A DNA stretch of 45,000 nt, taken from contig ADNK01001382.1 in NCBI GenBank assembly GCA_000320545.1, positions 12,501 to 57,500 on the forward strand. The letters run 5' to 3'. Below, piece by piece: positions 12,843 to 24,800 of this stretch (position 1 is its first letter; every line of letters begins with the position of its first letter). This stretch comes from Bigelowiella natans CCMP2755. Lineage: Eukaryota > Cercozoa > Chlorarachniophyceae. The notes beneath the pieces are model-generated. The model had not been told where the DNA came from. It was given only the letters and a program-made list of their open reading frames with translations, and ran no database searches. The translations under genes were made by a program, and so were the position numbers.

Positions 12843-13389
12843 CACAGGAGCACACAAAAATGATGAGAACAAATATTTTTTTTGTCGCGACATAATAGAA
12901 TATCAGTCTCCTCCTCATTACGTTGAAAGGTTTCCTATCCGCCTCGCAAATTCTCTCATTTCTGCTCCGAGAACGGTTGCTCTGCTGCTCGTATCACGAA
13001 TCTTAACCACTATCATAGTCGGCATAGGGTTCAGAAACGCAGCTCGGTTCAAGAAGTTGTCATTAAAGACTTGCAGCCCGCTAAGGGAAGATGGTAAGGA
13101 GGAGAATGAGCACAACTAACGATGACGAACACAATACAGTATATTGGACAATCTAAGATTATAGCATCTCACTCATAGGCCCTCCCGCTCTTTGTGTCGA
13201 TACTGGTGTCAAGGCGAAGATCCGGCAATCGAAGAAAACTTTCGATTTAGTTTCAAAACAGAAAAATCGTCACACTAATTGCATCGAAGACGCGCATGTC
13301 AAACTCTTGAACACTCTATACAGATTTTGTCTCACCCGAAACGCGCTGTGCTGAACCAGAAAGCGACGACTATGAGAGCACATAGCGTG
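5831..13389 (-). CDS. RND superfamily 12-TM transporter (MmpL/Patched-like)
   Basis: Phase-consistent exons: 13389-13336 (TM1), 13080-12922, 12803-12733, 12616-12552, 11871-11851, 11683-11642, 11365-11280 (TM2), 11061-10986 (TM3), 10777-10702, 10383-10123 (TM4-6), 9859-~9693, 9374-9008, 8720-8697, 8577-8468, 8241-6225 (TM7 to TM10) and 6057-5831 (TM11-12). The protein has two homologous halves, each with one TM, a large Cys-containing lumenal/extracellular loop, and five TMs. Diagnostic motifs are SIDYALFILSRWREE in TM4, LTLDYDLFLLVRIHEYR in TM10, and LDTFLVRAWLVPALL..EWNWWP at the end, the MmpL signature. RND proteins move lipids, sterols or hydrophobic molecules using ion gradients. A highly acidic cytosolic linker (about 9.37-8.1 kb) joins the halves. 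The 5' coding start upstream of TM1 was not found. The last exon may instead be spliced after WNWWPGK, where a good GTAATT donor occurs. Confidence 0.85.
8251..8285. repeat. (AGT)n trinucleotide repeat in RND intron
   Basis: This is a run of AGT/GTA triplets just upstream of the acceptor of the 8241-6225 exon, on the other strand. Similar runs occur at 8764-8791 and in other introns of this gene. Confidence 0.7.
10396..10440. repeat. (GA)n microsatellite in RND intron
   Basis: A long GA run lies immediately upstream of the exon at 10383-10123. Read on the minus strand it is a CT-rich tract directly before the AG acceptor, so it probably serves as the polypyrimidine tract. Confidence 0.75.
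12055..12122. repeat. Compound (AT)n(GT)n microsatellite
   Basis: About 36 bp of alternating AT run straight into about 30 bp of alternating GT within an intron of the RND gene. The same compound AT/GT arrangement recurs in introns of the CLU gene (18387-18467) and the ROCO gene (30822-30872). Confidence 0.85.
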
Positions 13390-15094
13390 CTGACGTTGAT
13401 ATGAGAATATTCGTGTCAAACGATGAATAAATTTACTATCCATGAAGACATTATGGGAAAACACAATAAGTTCTAGAAGAGATGGTAAACAATCTCTTAC
13501 ACATCGACTAAAATTAAATATAAATTTCTAATACAAATCAAATAAACATGAGGAACTTGTGCTTTTGTGTGTCGGTCGCACAAAATCCCATTTTCCCTTC
13601 ACAAAACTCTTAAATCCTCCCTATGAAATTTCGGAAACGTTTTCTATGGCTCTAAAAACCAATGTTGTATTCTTTTGCTTCCTCATCCTCAACATTTCTC
13701 TTCCTTTCTTCCGAAAGCACGAAAAGGGTACGGGTAACACTGGGTTGCCACTGTGCACAACCTTATAGTCTGTGTCGCTGGACAGAGCATGCCGGAGGGC
13801 TAGCGAAAACAATTCCAGTCTATTCTTATCAAATTTTGGCGAGTTAAACGGAAAGGGATGGTGTGAAGAGAAAGGGAGAGGAAGGTACTGTGGGAGGGGG
13901 GGGCAGCGAAAAATCACAGCTGTTTATCGAAGAGACAGCGTGGGGAAAGGGGGAGAAAATAGGTAGACGACAACACCGAAACTCCCGTTTCGTTATAAAT
14001 TCGCTTAATTTCTCGGAAAGAAGAAGCGATATGTTTGCCTTCTATTTTGTCATAATCTGGAATGTATTCATTATGTGCGTCGAGGCTGAATAATTGTCGC
14101 AGCGAATACTCGTAGATGTTCCTTTTTGAGGCTGATGCTTCACAGGCGAGTTCGATATGACTACCGTGAAGAACGAAGATCGAGATATCTGAAGTGGGCA
14201 ATTCGAATTTGATAAATGCCATGAAACAGCACATTTATCTCTAGACAACCTAATCGTATACAGCATTTTGGCAGAGAATGACGGTAAATAGAGACGAATT
14301 CCTCTCAGTGACCTTCGTTCAAATATATTTTTATCTGAAGTTTTCATAAAAGATCTTAAATTGCGTCAACGGCTATGAAAATAATTTGGCCTAGATTGCA
14401 TCAGACCCTTCAAAGAATATTTAATAATGATGCGTAAGATCATAAGGCGGCATAGGAAATCCATTGTCTTCTGTCCAAAATTCCCTACATTTGAAGGGGA
14501 AAAACTCAGACGGCGGTTTCTGATGGGCTGAGACTCGTAAAAAGGTGCTCGGCATCGGGTCATGTGCCCGTTACTTGTATGCGACAATAATATTTTGTTC
14601 ATACATCAATGAATGCAGGCGGATGATAAAAAATGACTGAGATGATCTTCGGTTAAGTCTTGATCCCTGTGAAAACAAAATGCTGCAGACGGTCGCCCCA
14701 GCCCCCTACCCACCCCTCAGGACACTGCCCACTTACATGATTGATTTTTAAAAATAGGAAAAATATTCCGGTGTAGTGTACAAAAATGTTACCTTTAGGG
14801 CCTGGCCATTCAGGGGCTTGGGGTAAGCAGCGTGAAATTTGACCGCTAGAATCACTCTAATAGTTGAGTTATATTTCTCAGTTCATGGAAGAAAAAATGT
14901 ACCCTGGAGCTTGAAGGCTTGATTTTGTCATATGGCAAGAATAAAATTAGCTTGGATGAAACGTCATGCACCATGTTGGAGAGGAAAGAGATGAAGAACC
15001 AGACTCAACACTTTTTCCAGATTGTAGACAGGTTAGCTATTCTTCATCGTATGCGGCTGCAATGTATTAACACATTTAAAATGTTTCGTATTAG
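13390..15094. other. Divergent intergenic / 5' region between RND and CLU genes
   Basis: The first recognised exons of the two divergent genes are at 13389 (minus) and 15095 (plus). The 5' exons and promoters of both genes must lie in or near this stretch. Several short open frames exist (for example 13621-13917 minus and 14919-15164 plus), but none has recognisable similarity or phase-consistent splicing. Base composition is less repetitive than in the introns. Confidence 0.5.
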
Positions 15095-16428
15095 CAAAGG
15101 GAAAGAACACAAATTTTGGACCCCACGGCAACAAGATGCAGAGGTATCCACTTACACGAACTAAGACGGACGCTTTTGAACAACCTGTTTTGCCTCGTCA
15201 CCCCAACTTGTAGGAGTGGGTTGACCGTATCCAAAGACGCATCAGAATGGCGGAGCATTCTGCCACACCTTCCACTGCGGAAGAGAAAAGAAATTATAGG
15301 TAAAACATGTAAGTCTGTTCGCCCCTCGAATGTTTATCTAGACATTTCCCTCCCTGGTTGGCTTATCCGTTATCATCATTCTTTACACAGTACATCGACA
15401 AATAGACACTCTGCGACAAGGACCTCATATTCGGTGTCAGATGCCTCCTCTAGTGGTATCTACGTCCACATTCTTTCCCTGGTCAATATCTTCTAATATT
15501 CTCATTTTGCTGCTACAGGGGATAGCGACTACAAAGCTGATACCGATAAGAATTGGAACCTGAAGCTCCAACGCGCAATAGACCTTCAGTACTCCGCCGC
15601 ATTCCTATCAAGGATGAATCACTTAGAAGGAAATCTTGTTCTAGAGGTTGCCAATGTGACACGTAAGCTCGTACAAGGCCTTATGCTTCCAGATAGGTAC
15701 TGCGTGATTGATGAAAAATGAACTCACACAAATCCGTTAACAATGGTGTGTCAATACGTCTTCATTTTATCTTCATCTAGACTGCGCGAAATTCGCTGCA
15801 ATAGCCACCAGAAAGGCGCTTTAACATTCACCCATAGAGGATTAGAGTATCAGGTTTACAAAGACTGATATATGTTGAGCATCATATACTCATCATATCA
15901 TCATCATCATCATCATCATCATCCTCATGACTCACGCGGGAAACATACTCTCTAGATCATGCTAAATCCGAGCGCGGCCTACTGCAAGCGCATCACAAGG
16001 GAGGTCCAGGGAAGAAGGTTGGGATGTTCTTGCATCATGTTTAAATGATTATCTTTTTTTTATCCATGGTCATCCTCCTCCTCCCCCTCCTCCTCCCCAT
16101 CTCTGATAACCACAACAACCAGCGCCTACATTTCTACATCGACGGGAACCATCAGCACGCTTCCTTACTTATCCATCAACTACCTGGGATTCCGTGTCTT
16201 AGCGAGGATTCCAAAGCCAGCGGATGCGAAGATCGTCTATGGTTGGGGGGCGGGGGGGGGGGGGGGGGGAAACAGCAAGAAATTCATCCAAACGCCTCTT
16301 GCAGAGAAGAAACTTCGTGAATGTGCTGCGAAGCTAAATCTTCTACCTAGGACACTCAAGGTCAGAGAAATAATTCCCTACTCATCCAGGCATCAAACAG
16401 ATGTGATGTGTGAATCGCCCACTCTCAA

Positions 16429-16466
<38 letters not shown>

Positions 16467-16665
16467 TCTGTGTCTTTCTATCGCTTAAATAGACGAATGG
16501 AAAAGACATCCATATTCATGCATCGATGTCATTGCGGTTGCTCCAAACGGACAATGATAGGGTGTACCTCAACAACGGTAAAGAACAAAAAAAAAATTGT
16601 GATGTGTGTAATGTGGTGCGTGCGTGCGTGTGTGTGTGTGTGTGTGAGAGAGAAGAGAGAGCGTG

Positions 16666-16702
<37 letters not shown>

Positions 16703-16968
16703 CCTTTGCAGCTAGCAACCCTACCATAGTCGGCAAAGATTAAGATGAGGTTGTTTGTTATATATACTGAGTCACTCCGCCCCCCCCTCCTTCCACAGGA
16801 AAGTATGTATTCCCTCCTGAGTTGATGTATGAGCCGGAGGAGAGCTCTCTCTCTTGGGACGTGTTCCGCTTGAGGCCCGAGCTTCTGAATCAGCTCGAAA
16901 ACCCGATATCTCCGGATGGGGGAATGATATACGATGATGAGCACCTTAGCGACGAGCTCAACTCACAG

Positions 16969-17012
<44 letters not shown>

Positions 17013-17117
17013 AAGCGTGTAATTTCCATTCATTCGCGGTGCCAACGAGAGATGTTTTGGTGCGGTCGCTGTCTTCCTTGTGTGAGCACACCAACAGTAT
17101 CTTTTCTTCTTGTTCTT

Positions 17118-17148
<31 letters not shown>

Positions 17149-18380
17149 TTCTTCTTTTTAACGTATGTCGCATGCATAATGCTGCAGGTCGTCAATGCAT
17201 GTATCGAGTTGCACCAGGAAGTGATCCCTCGTTTCGTGAAGCATCTGGACGCGAGCCTGGTGAAGAAGCTGCCCCTGGGGGGGGATGCACTGTGTAACAG
17301 CATGCACGAGGCCGGGATCAATCTCCGCCACCTCTCAAGAGTAGCTGAGCTCAGCAAGAAACGATACATCAAGGAAATGGCCATTTCAGAAATGGTAATT
17401 GGGAGTGGGGTTTGAGCAGTTTTGGCATAATGAACGCACTCATCCTCCCTGTTCCGTCTTTCCTCCTCCACAATCTGCATATGCTCGCCCATACATATTC
17501 GAAAATTATTTGCTTCCGCGCCCCTCCCGCTCCTCCTCCCTATCTCAGATTGGGCGGTCGTGCAACCGATTCTTAGAGAAAGAGTTCAGGAAGCATGTTC
17601 TCAAGCTCTTCGCCAAGATCCACCCAGAAGAGAAGGGGAAGGCCACAGAGCAGGGCGACAGCGACATGAAGGAAATGACGGCGGCGATGATGATGATGAA
17701 GCAGGACTTCGAGTGTATCCTCGCCAAATTTCAAAATGATACCAAGGTGGGGAGCGAGGGGGTGGGGAGAGTGAGGAGGCAATTACTCGTGCGAGCGATT
17801 TCTTTTTCTTATTCTTCGCCGAAACTATATGACGGTAACAACTTGAAACATAAGGTGCAAGCCGACAATACCCAACTTTATACCTGCATCAATCATATTG
17901 CTTAATAGCCTTGTGTTTAACGCGGAACGATTGCAATTTTGCAGGAGCTTGTGGCGAAGACCTTCAACCTGATGCTGGGCGACGACGAGGAGTCAAAGCT
18001 GTTCTACGACCGGGAAATACGGCCTCAGATGAGGTCGGCGTTCAGCTTCGAGCTTCGAGAATGGCCGATTCAGTGCGCGAAGAGGAGTCTGCTCAGCACA
18101 CTTCAGATTCGCTGCCGTGTGCTCCTATTCGAGACTGAGGCGTTGAAGATGAGCCTGAAAAAGAAGCAGCAGCAGCAACAACAACAACAACAGCCGCAGC
18201 AGCAGCAGCAGGGGTTCGTGCGACCTGACGACTCTACGGGAACAGGCCGCTGCGTTTTAGAAAGTAGTAGTAGTAGTAGTAGTAGTAGTTGTTGTTGTTA
18301 GATGATGAAGAAGAAGGATGACGATGATGATGATGATGATGGTTGTGCAGTTTTCGATTCCTGGGTTATATATGTATATA

Positions 18381-18422
<42 letters not shown>

Positions 18423-18432
18423 GCGTGCGCGC

Positions 18433-18468
<36 letters not shown>

Positions 18469-18808
18469 ATTATGCAGAGGATATCCAAGCCATCTTGCCA
18501 AAAGTGAAAGTCCCGCAGTATCTGCCACAAAAGATGCAGCATTTGAAGCATGTCGCAACAGAAGCCATTCAAAATGGGCGTTTTGCAGAGGCTGAGGCCA
18601 AATTCAAGGTTGGTCGGGAAGAGTGGGGGGAACAGCATAGAGAGGGGGGAGGGAAGAAAGAGCAATACGCTTGGCACACTGCAATGAATCAAGAATACAA
18701 ATTGCTTTGAACAAACAACGAACTCCTATTTACTTTGCTTTATAGATAATTCGATATGTTTGTGCTCGCTATCGTTCAGAATTGAGCAGTTGTTGATGAT
18801 GATGTTCT

Positions 18809-18846
<38 letters not shown>

Positions 18847-19955
18847 CTCTCCTGATGCTTGTTCTTCAGGAGTTGTTGTCGCGTATTCCGGCTGTAAAGT
18901 GTCGAGAGCCTCAGAGGCTTTCGCCCCTGAAGTCAATGGTTTCCCCAGCTATAGAGTAAGATCCAACGATAAACACAATTTTCCAACAACAACAACAACA
19001 ACAACCAAAAAACAGTTTTTCTTTCCCAGACTGTCATGTATACGTTGTGCTTCGCCTTATTTAAATTGTTCGGAATCCCGATTGGAAAGGCCACATCGCC
19101 ATTTCATTGTTGCATCAAATGGGGGGTTCTTTGGGTCTAACGCCGCCGCCGCTGTTTGCTGCTGCTACTGCTGCTACTACTGCTTGTGGAATGTGTACAG
19201 ATCTCCCCGCTCCAATGCCAAAGAGGAGGAGGAAGAAGAAGAAGAAAAAGAAGAAGAGAAACACACCCATATCAGCGGCCATGCTGAGCGCAAAAATGCA
19301 GGGGGTGAGGGGAAAGCTCGGCGCAAAGGACGGCGGCGCATGCTAACCCAAATCATCGACAAAAAGACGACTAGTGGCAGCCTTTCTCTCGCTCCTGGGG
19401 AGGTGTCCCGCAGCTTCGTGGTGATGATGAAGGCGTGCTTTAAGCACCTGAAGATGCACGCTGCTACGGAGGAGGGCATCTTCCGGAAGTCGGGGGATAA
19501 GCGGAGAGTGGACGACCTCCTTCGACAGCTCACCGACCTCACCACCTCGCAAACGATGAACAGCGTGGATCTGGAGAAGCTTATCCACGAGACGCTCGAG
19601 ACCTTCCAGCCCGCGGTCCCGCCTAAATACAGCGTGCACGATGTTGCCGTCGCCGTGAAGAAGAAGCTGGATGCGACAACGGAGTCGCTCCTCACAGACG
19701 CCCGAGCAACCCAGTTCGCCGCCGTGAAGGACCTCGCGGGGGCGAGGAAGATTATACAAGAGCTGCCGCACAACAACGTCAGCGTGCTGCTGGAGGTGCT
19801 CGAGACCTTCCGGCTTATCTGCAGCAATGAGCCCGACACACGGATGACAGTCAAGGCGTGTGCGATCGTGATGTGGCCGAACCTCATGCCGAAGAATGCA
19901 GATCCCGCTGCGCTCGTTGCGTGCGCCACGATGAACACCGAAACCGCTTTCAAGG

Positions 19956-19986
<31 letters not shown>

Positions 19987-22900
19987 AGGGGTTGTGGTGG
20001 TGGTAGTAGTTATATTGTTCTGCGAGCTGCTTGGGGCGTTCATCATGTGCGTGTCGTGCGCAGTCAATTAGTCACAAGAGGAGCCACGGTGCAATTCAAT
20101 TGTCCATCGGAATATGAGTTCATATCGTAGCGCTCTCTCTCTCTCTCTCTCTCTCTTTCTATGTGTGTGTGTGTGTGTGTGTGTTTGTGTGTGTGGTCAA
20201 ATGTAGCGGAGGGTGTCTGAATCATTTCTCTGCTGCTGCTACCATACATTATTAGGTGATGATGGACAATCTGGCCCTTCTCACTTCTGAGTTTCAGCAA
20301 AAGCTCAGCCATCACGATAGTAGCAATGATGTGGATCAGAAGACAGGGGAGGAGCAAGGAGAAGAAGAAGAAGAATATAGTCATCGAGGAACGCTTGCGG
20401 CAACAGCGACAGATTTAGACACCGTTGTGACAACACGCAGGAGCCTCCTCCTTTCACACACTTCCAGCTCATTCGACACAACAACAAGGACTACAGGGTC
20501 CAACTCCTCCTCCCCATCCTCCTCCTCCTCCTCCTCGAGTAACAGCAGCAGCAGGAGGAGGAGGAGGAGCGACAGCAAGAAGCACTACCTCGACCTCCAA
20601 TCGTGGCTGCGGCAGCTGCGGCTGATCAACACGATCGCGCACTGCCAGCTGAAACAGGGGAGCTACGACCGGTGCATCGTCACGCTGGAGAAAGCTGTGG
20701 AAACCGCGCCTCTAGCCTACCACCTCGAGGTGTGCCGTTCCTGCGTCATCCTCACCCAGGCCTATTTCCGGCTGGGGTCTGAGAGCTGCGGCACCGCGGA
20801 GGAGGAGAGCAAGGTCATCGGCGTCGGCCACCAGATGTACAGGAAGGCTCTTGAGATCGCGCAGGCGTGTTTCCCCCAGTCGCAGCTCGGCCACCCGTAC
20901 CTCATCGAGTTCTACTCTGTCATGGGGGACGTGTACTCGTACAACGACGACCACTGCCAGGCCAAGGACTGGTTCGGGCAGGCCGCCAACTTCGCCTCGT
21001 CAAACTGCGGCGAGGATCACCCGGAGACGGCGCGGCAGAAGAAGCTGCTGGCGGAGTCCCTCGGGAAGCAGGCGTTCGAGCTCAACGAGGGGAATGCCTT
21101 CGATGTGGACGACCCCCACGCGCACCAGCGGCTCGTGCGGGTCCACAAGCTGAGGGAGAAGGCGGTCCGGATCTTCGACGCGGTGCTGGAGACCAACAGC
21201 CGCATCTTCGGGGCGAGCTCCCTCTCCGTGGCCGACGTGCTCTACAGAAAGGCCGAGGTGCTGATCAACATGAACTGGGGCAAGGAGGCGGCGCGGTGTG
21301 CGCACATGTGCCTGTCTATCCGGAAGGCGCACGTGGGCGTAAACGCCGGCCATAAGACGGTGCTCGAGAGCCTCGACCAGCTCGCACGGTGCGCAGTGCT
21401 AACGGGTGATTGGAAGTTCGCGGTCAAGTACGAAAGGGAGGCGCTGCGCCTCTACGACACGGCCCGCCCGCAGCTCGACGCCTCGTGGTTTCGAAACGCC
21501 TTGGTGCGAGCGGGGATGTGCTTCCTCGCCACCGTCAGATATCGGAAGGAGCTCGCCCTCCTGGTCCGTAGTTTCCCAATCGACGCCAAGTCGGAGGAGC
21601 ACGTGACGCTGGCAGTGAGGATACTCCTGGAGCAGCGTGGGAGCCCGTCGAAGCTGTTGGAGAAGCTCGTGAGCGACTCTGGCATTCTGGACGACGCCCC
21701 TCCTCCTTCTTCGCCCGGCGGCCCTGCCGTTAGCAGCTTGACGCAGCTGACGGCCGTTCAGAGGAAGGCACGGAAGGAATTGGTTGCGATCTTGAACGTG
21801 CTCAAGTTCCGGGACGCGGATGTCGTCTCCGTGCCGCAGCTTCCCGAGGCAATGTGCAAGAACTCCAGATTTACCATCGTCGAGGCGGCGGGAGGGCGGC
21901 CGGCCCTCGTCTCCTCGTCTCTCTGCGAAGAAGATGATGATGATAAGAGGCCAGAGGAGCAAGAGAAGGTAGGCGAGAACGCTGAGGCAAGCTGCGAGGA
22001 GCACCTTCCAGGGTCTCCTATTGATGAGGAGAAGATGCTGAACAGCCCGGCAAATCCCGTCATCGCTGATCGCAGTAACACCCTCGATAAGGAGGAGAAG
22101 GAGGAGGGGAGAGGAGAAGAAGAAGAAGAAGAAGAAGAAGAAGAAGAAGAAGGAAAGGAGCAGCCAGCTACTCTTGAGAATGCGAGGGAGGCTACTCCTG
22201 TCTCTCCAGTGAAAAATCTCAAATCTGATGAGAAAATCGCCTCATTACAAGCGCGCGACCTTGAATTTACGCCGGACGACGAGGAGCTTTTAAGTCAGGG
22301 GGGGGACGGAGAGGCAGCGGTAAGTACTGCTGATTCGATAGCGTCTACTACTCCAAAAGGAAGGCTTGAAGAGCAGAGGGAGGAAGTGAAGGAAACACCG
22401 TCGTCATCTGAAAGAAAGGTAGAGGGCGTTGAAGCTAACGCTCCTTCGGAAGAAGAGAAAGACGACGGAATTGCTGTTCCTGCGAATGAACAGCAGCTAA
22501 AAGCTCCAGGCGATGGCAGCGTATCTCCTCATCTCTTGGATACAACAGCTGCTGCGGACAATGCAGAGAAGCACACGTCTACAGCAGCTATCGATGAAAA
22601 CAAAGAGAATGCCACGCCTTCTCCTCCTCCATCTTCGTCCTTCAACGTAGAAGCAGGAGCAGCCGCAAGAGGAGGAGGAGAAGGAGGAGGAGGAGGGCTG
22701 CCGAGCATCTCTCTGAGGCCAAAGGTCGCAGGTAGAAAGAGGAGGAGGGGGAAACCAGCAGCCTTGCTCAAGAAGTTCTCTCCCATCACTACTTGGGAGT
22801 CACTGGCTACAGCAGCGGCAGCAACGGGGTGTTCCTCCTCAAAGGCAGAAGATGAAATCGAAGGAAAAGCGGCCGAGAACTCTTCAGAGAGGAAGGAGCC

Positions 22901-24566
22901 GAACGGGGGCGAGTCCTCTGAGCAGCCTGATAAAAAAACCGACGCCACACTAGCCGCTCTGTCGTCGTCGTCGTCGTCGCTGCCGCCGCCATCGGCTGCT
23001 GCGATGAAGAAGAACAAGAAAACGAAGCCTCACGCTGCTCAGGCGACCCCAAGAAAGAAGCGGCACACGTTTGCCAGGCCGATGGTAAAGACTAGGGCGA
23101 GCCTACTGCGAACGCCAACCAAAACTCCAGTCAAGAGGTATAGCGGCGGTGGCAAGAAGAAGCGCGTACACCCCATTATCCCGTCATCCCCGGTGCCGAC
23201 GAAGATTCCTTCAGTCGCGGCAAGGACGGGGGCACCGCCACCAGCAGCGGCAGCGGCGTCGCATCAATCCAGCCGGAAAAATGCTCAGAAATGGGCAAAT
23301 CCCAGGGCTACCACCACCACCAGCAGCAGCAGCAGCAGCACTAGAAGAAGCAGCAGCAGCAGCAATAACAGCAAGAGGAAGTCGTCGTCGCTGCTAAGGC
23401 ACAGAAAGCAAACTCCAAGGAGGAGCGGTACTGCTGGCGGTGGTTTCACAAGGAGTAGGAAGGCTGTAGTGGCGACTGCTTCCTCCTCCTCGAGGAAGAT
23501 GAAGATGAAGAAGAATAGCGTAGTGGGGAAGGGGGGGGGGGAGGAGGAGAAGAAGAAGAAGAGCATCCTCGTTGGAAGAGGGAGCAACAAGAATAAGAAT
23601 AGGGTGCCTGGCAAGAAGAAAAATACGGTAATCAAGCGCAAGTTGACCTTCTCTAAGATAGGAAAGGGCGGTGCTAAGGGGGAGGAAAAGGAGGAGACGG
23701 CATTGGCCAGCACCACCACCACCACCACCACCACCACCGCCACAACCAATGCTGATCTGGATTGGAATACTACGGATGCTGCTGGCACCGCAGCATCAGC
23801 CGACAAAGAGAATAATTCGCAAAAGAGGAGCCCCGTCCCTCGTCCTACCCCTGTCAGTGGGACGGAGAAGCAGAGCTTGGTCCATCGGCTGTTCCGAAGC
23901 GTCCTCAACAGCAGCAGCAATAACAACAACAACAACAACCAAAACAGTGGCAGAAGCAGAAACAGAAGCAAGCGAGGTCTCTTTTCGTCGTCATCAGCAG
24001 CGCCAGCAAAAGGAAAAGGAGGGGCCCTCCCCTCGTGGAGATCCTCTCCCGTCGCGTCCCCCGAGCGTTTCCCCGTCGCGGCCAAGGCGCGCTTCGCCCC
24101 GTTGCAAATAGGGTCGTCCACAGAGAGAATCGTCCAGAAGCCGCGAGCTCTGCAGGTGCGACGGGGCGCGGCGGCGAAAGTGAAGCTGGGTATACTCCCG
24201 TCGTCCAACGGAAAATACAAGGAGAACTTGCTCGGAACGCTCAAGACGCTAATTCCCGGATGGACACCGCCGGGCAGGGTGGTGGAGAACGCAGGAGACG
24301 AAAATGCGAACGAGGTCGAAGCCCCTCTGGACATCGCCCAGCTCCACAGGCTAGAGGATTGCCTGGTGGTGCACTGGGAGAGGGAGGCCGAGGAGGATGA
24401 CGCCGAAGACGATGAGAAGGAATCGTTGAGTAGTTGGGGCGGTGATGACGAGGACGATGATCATGATGATGCCTGGAGAAGACAATCTCGCCAGCTGGGT
24501 GTTGAAGACGACGCATTTTGGGCCAACACGGCGGTCACTATTGATGCTGATGGAAAAGCAACATGA
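15095..24566 (+). CDS. CLU-family protein with internal RhoGAP domain, TPRs and long disordered tail
   Basis: Fifteen phase-consistent exons: 15095-15143, 15214-15308, 15519-15696, 15781-15853, 15956-16017, 16123-16360, 16493-16577, 16799-16968, 17188-17394, 17549-17746, 17945-~18263, 18478-18608, 18870-18955, 19201-19954 and 20256-24566. The N-terminal start is upstream and unresolved. The CLU core is recognised by KNWNLKLQRAIDLQ, by STLPYLSINYLGFRVLAR..KIVYG (compare 'TLGTVVVDYRGYRVTAQ..VIYGS' in CLUH), by HEAGINLRHLSRVAEL (compare 'RGINMRYLGKVLEL') and by EDIQAILPKVK. A RhoGAP domain follows, with arginine finger EEGIFRKSG at 19469-19492 and ELPHNNVSVLLEVLETF, ending in the exon at 20256. 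Then come TPR repeats with G.DHPETA / G..SLSVADV patterns (about 20590-21480). The tail is Ser/Lys/Glu-rich with acidic and basic blocks. CLU proteins bind mRNAs for mitochondrial proteins and control mitochondrial distribution. Confidence 0.85.
17945..18263 (+). other. CLU gene exon with polyglutamine
   Basis: This exon begins ELVAKTFNLMLGDDEESKLF. It includes ELREWPIQCAKRSLLSTLQ, which aligns with the last helices before the TPRs in CLU proteins, and ends in a run of nine Gln, Pro and five more Gln. The exact 3' end lies in an AGT repeat. A phase-1 donor at 18264 fits the next exon, but any A|GT of the repeat would also fit. Confidence 0.6.
18387..18467. repeat. Compound (AT)n(GT)n microsatellite in CLU intron
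   Basis: An AT run followed by GCGC/GT run lies directly before the acceptor of the exon at 18478. GT runs also begin right at donor sites of this gene, for example 16969-17010 after the exon ending at 16968. Confidence 0.8.
19201..19954 (+). other. RhoGAP-encoding exon of the CLU gene
   Basis: The exon starts at a TGTACAG acceptor in phase with the GA|GTAAGA donor at 18955. It encodes an acidic run, a basic patch (GKARRKGRRRML), then the RhoGAP fold: SRSFVVMMKACFKHL, the EEGIFRKSG arginine-finger loop, and MTVKACAIVMWPNLMP (compare the 'MTAHNLAIVFGPTLL' helix of RhoGAPs). The donor AAG|GTGCTG at 19955 joins in phase 0 to VMMDNLALL at 20256, completing the last RhoGAP helix. Confidence 0.8.
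20256..24566 (+). other. Single 4.3-kb exon: RhoGAP end, TPRs and low-complexity tail
   Basis: This is one uninterrupted frame of 1436 codons plus stop. Residues 1-20 finish the RhoGAP fold. About 105-420 are TPR helices (SWLRQLRLINTIAHCQLKQG, then GHPYLIEFYSVMGDVY, SLSVADVLYRKAEVL). About 500 to the end is predicted disordered, with Glu runs, Ser runs, a Lys/Arg-rich centre (KRHTFARPMVKTRAS, KKKRVHPIIPSSP), two KEN-containing words (DENKENATP and DKENNSQ) and an acidic C-terminus. Many homopolymeric codon runs suggest slippage-driven growth. Confidence 0.85.
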
Positions 24567-24754
24567 TGTTGTTCTGTCGAGTGGCGTCGGCGCTTGCACA
24601 CGAATAGAGAGCTGTACGCGATCTCGCGGAGAGATGGGCATGTCGTAGCTTAACCTAGATTTGTCTCGCTTTGCCACAGGAAGCGATTCATCGCCGTGTT
24701 TAGATGTTGCAACCACTGCTCTATAAGCAATATGTATACACACACACACACACA

Positions 24755-24800
<46 letters not shown>

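Noticed and set aside
16616-16700. Open frames of Cys-Val, Thr-His, Leu-Ser or Tyr-Ile repeats, here and elsewhere
   Set aside because: They are translations of GT, CA, CT or AT microsatellites in introns and intergenic DNA.
23285-24334. 349-codon minus-strand frame opposite the CLU tail
   Set aside because: It is a reverse reading of Ser/Lys/Glu repeats giving Leu/Ser/Phe runs, explained by the biased composition.
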